A stretch of 64,000 bases of DNA from Streptomyces sp. ML-6. Lineage in GTDB: Bacteria > Actinomycetota > Actinomycetes > Streptomycetales > Streptomycetaceae. A model generated the notes under the pieces. It was given only the letters and a program-made list of their open reading frames with translations. It ran no database searches and was not told the origin of the DNA. Shown piece after piece: positions 29,001 to 36,000 of the stretch. Position numbers and translations under genes: made by a program. The DNA is taken from positions 2,751,001-2,815,000 of the forward strand of contig NZ_JAOTIK010000001.1 of assembly GCF_030116705.1 (NCBI RefSeq). The letters run 5' to 3'. The number at the start of each line of letters is the position of its first letter. The first letter of the stretch is position 1.

Positions 29001-29588
29001 CGGCGCCGGCTCGGCATCCCGGACGGCCGCCGGGTGGTGCTGTACGCGCCGACCTACCGCGACCAGCTGGTCCACCCGCCGGCCGACGGCGAACGGCCCC
29101 GCTACCGCTGGGCCCCGACGCTCGACCCGGCCGCCCTGGCCCGCTCGGCCGGCGACGGCCACACGGTGCTGGTGCGCCGCCATCCCCGGGTGACCGGGAG
29201 CGTCCCGGAGCGGCCGGGCCTGCGCGACGTGTCGGGGCATCCGGGCGCCACGGAGCTGCTGCTGGTCGCCGACGTGCTGGTCACGGACTACGCGGGCCTG
29301 ATGTTCGACTTCGCGCACACCGGCCGCCCGATGGTCTTCCACACCCACGACCTGGCTCATTACCGCGACACGGCGCGCGGTTTCTGTCTGGACTTCGAGG
29401 GCCGGGCACCGGGGCCACTGCTCGCCGACGCTGACCGGATCGCCGCGCTCCTGCGCGCCCCGGGCACCCTGGCCGCGTCGGCGGCCCGGCACGCGGCGGC
29501 GTACGAGAGTTTCCGCCGGGACTTCTGCGACCTCGACGACGGCGGGGCGGCGGCCCGGGTCGCGGACCGCCTGCTGGCCGAGGGCTGA
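26043..29588 (+). CDS. GT2 glycosyltransferase fused to TagF-like glycerophosphotransferase (paralogue B)
   Basis: A 1,181-residue paralogue of the divergent gene with the same layout: GT2 domain (SVVVPVHNVEDYLEDCL; VVLVDDGSTDGS; AFVDSDDVLVH; NKVFRRSFWDRH), a long beta-rich middle, and a TagF-like domain (about 830-1175) with VQTWHGAPLGRFG (near 902), RRHPRVTG (near 1043) and TDYAGLMFDFAHTGRPMVFH (near 1081). Here RxHP is intact, but TDYSS reads TDYAG and the lysine after WHGxPL is glycine. The start MKPRLSVVV matches the paralogue; a GTG 39 bases upstream is possible and neither has a clear ribosome site. The likely role is chain building of a teichoic-type wall polymer, possibly with GT2 adding a sugar to each unit (inference). 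Confidence 0.88.
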   Translation: MKPRLSVVVPVHNVEDYLEDCLRSVAEQSVTDIEVVLVDDGSTDGSTAVAEAFAARDRRFRCVRRPHSGLGAARNTGVRHTTPGVPYLAFVDSDDVLVHDAYQRMLASLESTGSDFATGNVWQLGEQGRQQARQYRWLTGTRTRTHIGRDPRLLADRAVWNKVFRRSFWDRHAFAFPEGRLYEDGPVTIPAHYLAGAVDVLHEHVYYRRMREGSITRRRTDVRGVRDRIAACEQVSAFLAGRGGVANAGARRRYDLSCLRDDFVCFLEGLTTGGPAYRKAFMKDAGAFLDRMERMDGAGRADRAVAHELPVELRLKWQLVKERRLPELLEVLAFERANGTGTFMVTGVPGRRQAGFPGLPDTARPARADLPAVARLTRAGWGEDGRLRLRGYAYIRNLPAPSARQSLRVGMVRATRGQQLRTVPLRGVPAPEATVDSGQRLHGYDHAGFEMTLDPRRLRPGGWLVGVMVAAHGTARRVAVRAAEAGAAQPLVHDLGEGRRAVLDYRDGRLRLTLAQLPARCEARRFGKTLELTGRLYGNVLPTALVLFCEGVADQEFGHPVECRADGRFTVRIPLADLAGMAAAPSAPHRAPREVEAEPCGRWRARLVLADGLRVPLAAAPETAPPVVADAAGELVLDLSGQPFVDGAAWTAEGALRMEGVTGAGAETWPDRAPAHLLLRHETLRETVTVPVTHDVRCAGAPKGADEGACREEHEEAYGGRRFTAFLAPSVTAGLHEGVWDAYLGGRPVRVLTALAGRLPLPRAGRFASAPVPDREFALDRRFGDRLAVRAGSVLAPAERGAYHRAGLRGTYYPARRAMPLRDAVLYVGGDSPRAVHAELLRRGVEAEHLWVTDGLHGHVPSTALPVVEHSAAWYEALARSRRIVTDDQLPEWFERRPGQTVVQTWHGAPLGRFGADLRDTLYADHHELATLPRRAAQWSVLVSPSSHSTPLLRRALGYDGEVLEAGSPANDLLFSADRGKTAERVRRRLGIPDGRRVVLYAPTYRDQLVHPPADGERPRYRWAPTLDPAALARSAGDGHTVLVRRHPRVTGSVPERPGLRDVSGHPGATELLLVADVLVTDYAGLMFDFAHTGRPMVFHTHDLAHYRDTARGFCLDFEGRAPGPLLADADRIAALLRAPGTLAASAARHAAAYESFRRDFCDLDDGGAAARVADRLLAEG

Positions 29589-29709
29589 GGCCCCGGCCCG
29601 GGACCGGGGGCCGAGAACCAGAGTCGGGAACCGGGACCGGGACTGGCGGAACGCCCATCGAGCACCGCGCCGAACACCCGTCGAGCACCCCGTAGGAGGA
29701 ACGCTCCGG

Positions 29710-29772
29710 ATGGACGGCCCCGCGAAGGAGGTCGTGGCCGCCTACGAGCGGTTCACCTCCGGAAGGAAATAG
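29710..29772 (+). pseudogene. 20-codon scrap resembling the C-terminus of a polysaccharide/teichoic ABC ATPase
   Basis: The frame reads MDGPAKEVVAAYERFTSGRK then TAG. With the codons just before it (GGTLR) it looks like the last residues of TagH/RfbB-type ATPases, which end with a 'G-x-l-x-x-G-x-p-x-e-V-v-x-x-Y' element. An in-frame stop at 29692 cuts it off upstream. AGGAGGA lies nine bases before the ATG, so a genuine 20-residue peptide is the alternative. A TagGH exporter fragment beside TagF-like genes would make sense as a deletion remnant. Identification rests on resemblance only. Confidence 0.35.
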
Positions 29773-29911
29773 CCCGCGCCCTCCGTACGGACCGGCAGCC
29801 CGGGGAACAGCCGGGAGGCCGCTCCCCGCTGCTCCCCAGGCGGTAAACTCCCGGGGCTCACCAGGGGTTTGCCCGAGCCGAGCAAGCCGAACGGTCCGAA
29901 CAGGGGGACAC

Positions 29912-30934
29912 ATGCAGGACGGGGTGCCGGGGCCGCTGCGGGCGGACGATCCGCGCGAGATCTCCGGTTACGTGCTGCGGGCCCGGGTGGGCGAGGGCGG
30001 GATGGGCACCGTCTACCTCTCGCACACCCGGGGCGGCCAGCCCGTCGCGCTGAAGGCGGTCCGCCGGGAGCACGCGCGGGACGCGGCGTTCCGGGAGCGG
30101 TTCGCCCGCGAGGTGGCCGCCGCCCGCCGGGTCTCCGGCTACCACCTGGTGCCCGTCGTCGACCACGGCGCCGAGGGGGAGACGCCCTGGCTCGCCACCC
30201 ACTACGTCCCCGGCCTGCCGCTGGACACCGTCGTCGACCGGTACGGGCCGCTGCCGACGGCCACCGTGCTCCGGCTGACCGGCTGTCTCGCCGGTGCGCT
30301 GGCCTCGGTCCACTCCGCCGGGGTCATCCACCGCGACGTCAAGCCCGGCAATCTGCTGCTCGCCGCGAGCGGCCCCTGGCTGCTCGACTTCGGCATCGCG
30401 CGGACGTCGGACCTGCGCACCCTCACCACGGTGGGCCGGCTGGTCGGCACCCCGAAGAACATGTCGCCCGAGCACGCGCTGGGCAGGCCGCTGACGTCCG
30501 CGTCCGACGTGTTCGCGCTCGGGCTGCTGGCCGCCGAGGCCGCCACCGGGGAGCACCCGTACGGGCGGGGCCACGGTCTCGCGGTCGCCGCCCGCATCGC
30601 GGAGACCGACCGCGAACCCCCGGCGCTGGACCACCACCCCGAACCGCTGCGCCAACTGCTCCGGCTCTGTCTGGCGGCCCGGCCCGAGGACCGTCCCTCG
30701 GCCCCGGAGGTCGCCGAACTGTGCCGACGGGCACTGGGCGCGGACGACGTGCGGGGGCTGCGGGACTTCACCGGCTGGCTGCCGGACCCGGTGGCCTCGG
30801 CCGTGGCCCGGATCGAGGCGGCGACCCGGCCCCGCTCCGCCGCGTACACGCCCACGTACGTGCCGACCGTGCGCGATCCGCTGGCCGCCGAATGGAATCG
30901 CCGGGTCCGCCGAAACCCGTCACCGGGGAGCTGA
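29912..30934 (+). CDS. Soluble AfsK-like Ser/Thr protein kinase
   Basis: A 340-residue Hanks-type kinase. Domain at about 20-275: GEGGMGTVYLSHTRGG, VALKAVRREH, HRDVKPGN, DFG in LLDFGIAR, then VGTPKNMSPEHALG. Unlike the next gene it has no membrane helix; it ends after a short basic tail (AEWNRRVRRNPSPGS). It is most like AfsK-type kinases of Streptomyces. The ATG (MQDGVPGPLR) has AGGGGGAC before it. It shares its first domain so closely with the downstream gene (DPREISGY and GEGGMGTVYLSHTRGGQ) that the two are evidently tandem duplicates. The function is unknown. Confidence 0.9.
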   Translation: MQDGVPGPLRADDPREISGYVLRARVGEGGMGTVYLSHTRGGQPVALKAVRREHARDAAFRERFAREVAAARRVSGYHLVPVVDHGAEGETPWLATHYVPGLPLDTVVDRYGPLPTATVLRLTGCLAGALASVHSAGVIHRDVKPGNLLLAASGPWLLDFGIARTSDLRTLTTVGRLVGTPKNMSPEHALGRPLTSASDVFALGLLAAEAATGEHPYGRGHGLAVAARIAETDREPPALDHHPEPLRQLLRLCLAARPEDRPSAPEVAELCRRALGADDVRGLRDFTGWLPDPVASAVARIEAATRPRSAAYTPTYVPTVRDPLAAEWNRRVRRNPSPGS

Positions 30935-30935
30935 C

Positions 30936-30962
30936 TTGACGGGCCGGAAGGTGTCGTAGTCT
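30936..30962 (+). promoter_or_regulatory. Weak candidate promoter before the second kinase
   Basis: TTGACG (30936-30941) and TAGTCT (30957-30962) are good single boxes but the spacer is only 15 bases. If real, the second kinase gene is transcribed independently of the first. Confidence 0.3.
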
Positions 30963-31023
30963 CATCCGGCACACTTAGCAGTGATGAGCGGGGGAGGCTC
31001 CCATCAGTACCGGCACCGGTGAC

Positions 31024-32916
31024 GTGTTCACACCTCTCGGCCCCCAGGATCCGCGCGAGATCTCCGGATACCGGTTGATCGCCCGGATCGGCGAGGGCGG
31101 AATGGGCACCGTCTACCTCTCGCACACCCGGGGCGGCCAGGCCGTCGCGCTGAAGCTGATCCGTCGCGAGTTCGGCGACGATCCGGAATTCCGTCGCCGG
31201 TTCGACCAGGAGGTGCAGGCCGCCCGGCGCGTGCAGGGCTACCACCTGGTGCCGGTCGTCGACCACGACACCTCCGGCCCGCTGCCCTGGCTGGCCTCGG
31301 CGTTCGTCCCCGGTCTGGCGCTCCAGGCGGTCCTGGAGGCCCACGGTCCGCTACCGCTGTCCGCAGTCTTCCGGCTCGTCGGCTGCACCGCGCAGGCGCT
31401 GGGGTCCATCCACGCGGCCGGGGTCGTCCACCGCGACCTGAAGCCCGGCAACATCCTGCTCGGCGCGACGGGCCCGTACGTCATCGACTTCGGGATCGCC
31501 CGGGCCGGCGACGCCACGCAGCTCACCGGCAGCGGGGTCATCGGCACACCGCAGTACATGTCGCCGGAACACGCGCTCGGCGAGCGGGTCGGCCCGGCCA
31601 CGGACGTGTTCTCGCTGGGGCTGATCGCGGCCGTCGCGGCGACCGGACGGCACCCGTACGGGGCGGGCGGCGCCCTCACCGTCGCCACCCAGATCGCCAA
31701 CACCGCCAGCCGCCCGCCGCGGCTGGACGAGTACCCGGCGGAGCTGCGCCCGTTGCTCGAACGGTGCCTGACCGCGGACCCGGGCACCCGTATCACCCCC
31801 GCCGAACTGGCGTCCCTGTGCGAGCAGGCCGCGGGCCGGCCGCTGCGGGAGTCCGGCGACTGGCTGCCCGCACCGGTCGCCGCCCGGATCGCCCACCACG
31901 AACAGGCCGCGCAGCTGCCCCCGCAGCCGGCGGACCCGGCGAGCCCCGCGTACCCGCCGAACGCACCGAACGCGCCGCAGCCCGGTTCCAACCCCTACGC
32001 CACCGGCGCGACTCCCCACCCCAACCCCTACGCCACCGGCACCGTGCCGCCCGCCGCCTCCGTGCCGTCGTACGGGCCGGGGCAGGCGGGGCCGGGAACA
32101 GGAACGGGACCTGCGGCGGGCGGCGGGTGGCCCGGCACGGCGCCGCTCACCCAGCCGCCCGGGGCGGTGCCGCCCGCCCAGGGCCCCGGCAGCGGACCGT
32201 TCCCGGCATCTCAGCCCGCCCCGCAGCCTCCGGAGACCGGCTCCGCCGCGCCCCGCCGCAAGCGCCCGGCCCTGCTGATCGCCGCCGTGGTGGTCGCGTT
32301 CGCCACCGGCATCGGCGGCACGCTCTGGGCGCTCGGCAAGGACTCGGACGACGAGAAGAAACAGAACAACGGCAGCAGCGCACAGGGCCCCCGGAAGTCC
32401 GGCACGGACGGCGGGTCCGCCACGCCCGACGACTCCTCCGACGACTCCACCAGCGGCTCCACCGGCGAGCCGTCCGGCACCGGGTCGGAGAACCTCCCGC
32501 CCGCCTCGTACACCGAGATCTTCAAGGACAAGCCGCTGACCCTGCGCACCCCGTCGGGCCTGGACAACACCTACGTCGACATGGACGTCCCGCTCGTGGA
32601 CCCCAACGCGGGGATCGACTCGGACGACCGCGAGCTCAACGCCTCGTACGACACGCTGGAGTTCAACCGGGCCCTGGGCAAGGCGAACGGCGAATCCGCC
32701 GAGGCGTGCCACACCGCCGCCAAGCAGAACCCTCTCCCCAGCTCGGTCTCCGGCGAGACCCTGAACAAGGAGAAGACCATCGTGGCGGGCGACGTGATGT
32801 GCAGTGTGACCTCCGAGGGCAACCTCGCCCAGTGGAAGATCTCCAACGTGGTGTTCGACGCGAACAAGAGGACCCCCACCTACGAGGGCACGCTGACCCT
32901 CTGGAAGATCGACTGA
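31024..32916 (+). CDS. Membrane AfsK-like Ser/Thr protein kinase with extracellular domain
   Basis: A 630-residue kinase: domain at about 12-275 (GEGGMGTVYLSHTRGG, VALKLIRREF, HRDLKPGN, VIDFGIARAG, GTPQYMSPEHALG), a Pro/Gly-rich linker with NPYATG repeats (about 290-410), one membrane helix (about 415-437), a Ser/Thr/Asp-rich stalk, and a roughly 140-residue external domain with two cysteines (EACHTAA and DVMCSVT), probably a sensor. GTG at 31024 is the first standard start. A strong GGGGAGG stands instead 5 bases before an ATC codon at 31003 in the same frame, with an in-frame stop at 30985 closing off anything earlier; a 12-codon ORF from ATG 30984 ends at 31022, two bases before the GTG. 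The true start is therefore unusual or coupled. Confidence 0.88.
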   Translation: MFTPLGPQDPREISGYRLIARIGEGGMGTVYLSHTRGGQAVALKLIRREFGDDPEFRRRFDQEVQAARRVQGYHLVPVVDHDTSGPLPWLASAFVPGLALQAVLEAHGPLPLSAVFRLVGCTAQALGSIHAAGVVHRDLKPGNILLGATGPYVIDFGIARAGDATQLTGSGVIGTPQYMSPEHALGERVGPATDVFSLGLIAAVAATGRHPYGAGGALTVATQIANTASRPPRLDEYPAELRPLLERCLTADPGTRITPAELASLCEQAAGRPLRESGDWLPAPVAARIAHHEQAAQLPPQPADPASPAYPPNAPNAPQPGSNPYATGATPHPNPYATGTVPPAASVPSYGPGQAGPGTGTGPAAGGGWPGTAPLTQPPGAVPPAQGPGSGPFPASQPAPQPPETGSAAPRRKRPALLIAAVVVAFATGIGGTLWALGKDSDDEKKQNNGSSAQGPRKSGTDGGSATPDDSSDDSTSGSTGEPSGTGSENLPPASYTEIFKDKPLTLRTPSGLDNTYVDMDVPLVDPNAGIDSDDRELNASYDTLEFNRALGKANGESAEACHTAAKQNPLPSSVSGETLNKEKTIVAGDVMCSVTSEGNLAQWKISNVVFDANKRTPTYEGTLTLWKID

Positions 32917-33035
32917 CGGCCGTCCCCGGTCGTCCCGGCCGTTCACGAAGGCCCCGGGGTTCCGTTCACGCAGACCCCGGGGCCCCGGAACCGCCCCCGG
33001 AACAACTCCGTCCGCCGCCGGCCGGAAAAGACGGC

Positions 33036-33069
33036 GGCGGTCGCCGGACCGACCGGTCCGGCGACCGCC
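33036..33069. terminator. Bidirectional terminator between kinase and glutamate dehydrogenase
   Basis: A perfect 15-bp stem (33036-33050 with 33055-33069) with a GACC loop. On the minus strand it is followed by GTCTTTTCC, giving a short T run for the dehydrogenase transcript. Confidence 0.8.
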
Positions 33070-33085
33070 TCTCACCCCTCGGGCG

Positions 33086-36000
33086 TCACGCGTGCGTGCG
33101 CAGCAGCGTCCGCATCGTCCGCATGGCCACCGACAGGTTCGCCAGGTCGAAGGCGTCCGAGCCCTGGATCTCGTCGAGCGTGGAGCGCGAACGCGTGAGG
33201 ATCGCCGCGTTCTTCTCCTCCCAGGCCTTGAACCGCTCCTCCGGCGTCGAGCCCCCGTTGCCCACCGACAGCACGTCCGCGGTGAGCGCGGCGTGCGCCG
33301 CGTACAGGTCCTCGCGGATGGAGGCGCGGGCCATGGACTGCCAGCGGTCGGCCCGCGGCAGCTCGATGATCCGGTCCATCAGCCGGGTGATGCCCAGCCG
33401 GTCGGCGAGGTCGTAGTACACCTCGGCGACGGCGAGCGGGTCCTTGCCGGTGCGCTCCGTGATCGCCACGATGTCCAGCGCCGGGAAGGCGGAGGAGAAT
33501 CCGGCGACCCGCTGGGCCAGTTCGCCCGGGACGCCCGCCTCGGTGAGCTCGTCCAGGATCGACTGGTACCACTCCAGGTCGGTGCCCTTCAGCATCTTGG
33601 GCAGCTCGGCCCAGACCTGCTCGACCCCGGCCTTGAAGAAGTCGACCGTCTCCGCGATCTCCAGCGGCTGCGGCCGGTTGCCGAGCAGCCAGCGCGAACC
33701 GCGCTCGACGAGCCGGCGCGAGTGCAGCCGCACGCGGGTCTGCACATCGGCGGCGACCTTGTTGTCGAGCGCCTCCACGGCGTCCCACACCTGGCCGAGG
33801 CCGAAGATCTCACGGGCCGCGAACTGTGCCCGCACGATCTCCTCGATCGAGGCGCCGGTCTCTTCCCGCAGCCGGTGCAGGAAGGTCGAACCGCCGGTGT
33901 TCACCGTGTCGTTGACCAGGACGGTGGTGATGATCTCGCGGCGCAGCGCGTGCCCGTCGACCGCCTCGGGGAACTGCTCGCGCAGCTGGTGCGGGAAGTA
34001 GGCGTGCAGCAGCTGCTGCAGGTGCGGGTCGTCCGGCAGGCTGGTGCGGATCAGCTCCCGGGCCACGGTGATCTTCGTGTAGGCGAGCAGCACGGCGAGT
34101 TCGGGCTGGGTGAGACCCTTGCCGGCGTTGAGCAGCTCGCGGATCTGCCGGTCGTTGGGCAGGAACTCCAGGGCGCGGTCGAGGTCGCCGTCGCGGCCCA
34201 GTCGGCGCATGAAGCGCTGGTGGGCGTGGAGCAGGGAGGCCGACTGGGCCGTGGCGTTGGCGAGCGCCACGTTCTGCGCGTAGTTGTTGCGCAGGACCAG
34301 GCGGCCGATCTCGTCGGTCATCTCGGCGAGCAGCTTGTTGCGCTGCTTGACGGTCATGTCGCCGTCCCGGACCAGACCGTTGAGCAGGATCTTGATGTTC
34401 ACCTCGTGGTCGGAGGTGTCCACGCCGGCGCTGTTGTCGATCGCGTCGGTGTTGATCCGGCCGCCGGTGCGGGCGAACTCGATCCGGCCGAGCTGGGTGG
34501 CGCCGAGGTTGCCGCCCTCGCCGACGACCTTGGCCCGCAGGTCCTGGCCGTTGACCCGGATCGCGTCGTTGGCCTTGTCGCCGACGTCCGCGTTCGATTC
34601 GGCGGAGGACTTGATGTACGTGCCGATGCCGCCGTTCCACACCAGGTCCACGGGGGCCTTGAGGATGGTCTGCATCAGCTCGGCGGGCGTCATCTTGGTG
34701 ACTCCCGGCTCGATGTCGAGCGCCTCGCGGATGTGGGCGTTGATCGGGATGGACTTGGCGCTGCGCGGGTGGACGCCGCCGCCCGCGGAGAGCAGTTCCT
34801 TGTCGTAGTCGGCCCAGGAGCTGCGCGGCAGCTCGAAGAGGCGGCGCCGCTCGGCGTAGGAGGTGGCGGCGTCCGGGGTCGGGTCGAGGAAGATGTGCCG
34901 GTGGTCGAAGGCGGCGACGAGCCGGATGTGCTCGGAGAGCAGCATGCCGTTGCCGAACACGTCACCGGACATGTCGCCGACGCCGACGACGGTGAAGTCC
35001 TGGGTCTGGGTGTCGTGGCCCAGCTCGCGGAAGTGCCGCTTGACGGACTCCCAGGCGCCGCGGGCGGTGATGCCCATGCCCTTGTGGTCGTAACCGGCGG
35101 AGCCGCCGGAGGCGAAGGCGTCGCCGAGCCAGAAGCCGTACGTGACGGCGACCTCGTTGGCGATGTCGGAGAAGCTCGCGGTGCCCTTGTCGGCGGCGAC
35201 GACCAGGTAGGTGTCGTCCTCGTCGTGCCGGACGACGTCCTTGGGCGGCACGACCTCGCCGGCCACCATGTTGTCGGTGATGTCGAGCAGCGCCGAGATG
35301 AAGGTGCGGTACGAGGCGATGCCCTCGGCCATCCAGGCGTCGCGGTCGACGGCCGGGTCCGGGAGCTGCTTGGCGACGAACCCGCCCTTGGCCCCGACGG
35401 GCACGATGACGGTGTTCTTGACCATCTGCGCCTTGACCAGGCCGAGGATCTCCGTGCGGAAGTCCTCGCGCCGGTCCGACCAGCGCAGACCGCCCCGGGC
35501 GACCTTGCCGAAGCGCAGGTGCACGCCCTCGACGCGCGGCGAGTAGACCCAGATTTCGAAGGCCGGCCGGGGCGCGGGCAGGTCCGGGATGGACTGCGGG
35601 TCGAACTTCATCGAGACGTAGCCGTGCGGCTTGCCGCTGTCGGCCATCTGGAAGAAGTTGGTGCGCAGGGTGGCCTTGATGACGGTGAGGAAGGAGCGCA
35701 GGATGCGGTCCTCGTCGAGCGAGGCGACCTGGTCCAGGGCCCCGTCCAGTTCCTCCAGGAGGCCGTCGGTCAGCTCGGTGCCGGCGCTCTGCCGCTCCGG
35801 GGACATCCGGGCCTCGAAGAGCGAGACCAGCAGCCGGGTGGTGTGGACGTTGTTGCGGAGAGTGCTCTCCATGTAGTCCTGGCTGAACGTCGATCCGGCC
35901 TGGCGCAGGTACTTGGCGTAGGCGCGCAGCACCACCGCCTGGCGCCAGGTCAGCCCGGCGCCCAGGACCAGCGAGTTGAAGCCGTCGTTCTCGGCTTCAC

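Noticed and set aside
30936..31023. Transcription terminator between the two AfsK-like kinases
   Set aside because: No stem of useful length was found; the gap looks like promoter and leader instead.
32917..33085. Small gene between the membrane kinase and glutamate dehydrogenase
   Set aside because: The stretch is filled by a strong bidirectional terminator and has no ribosome site with a following frame.
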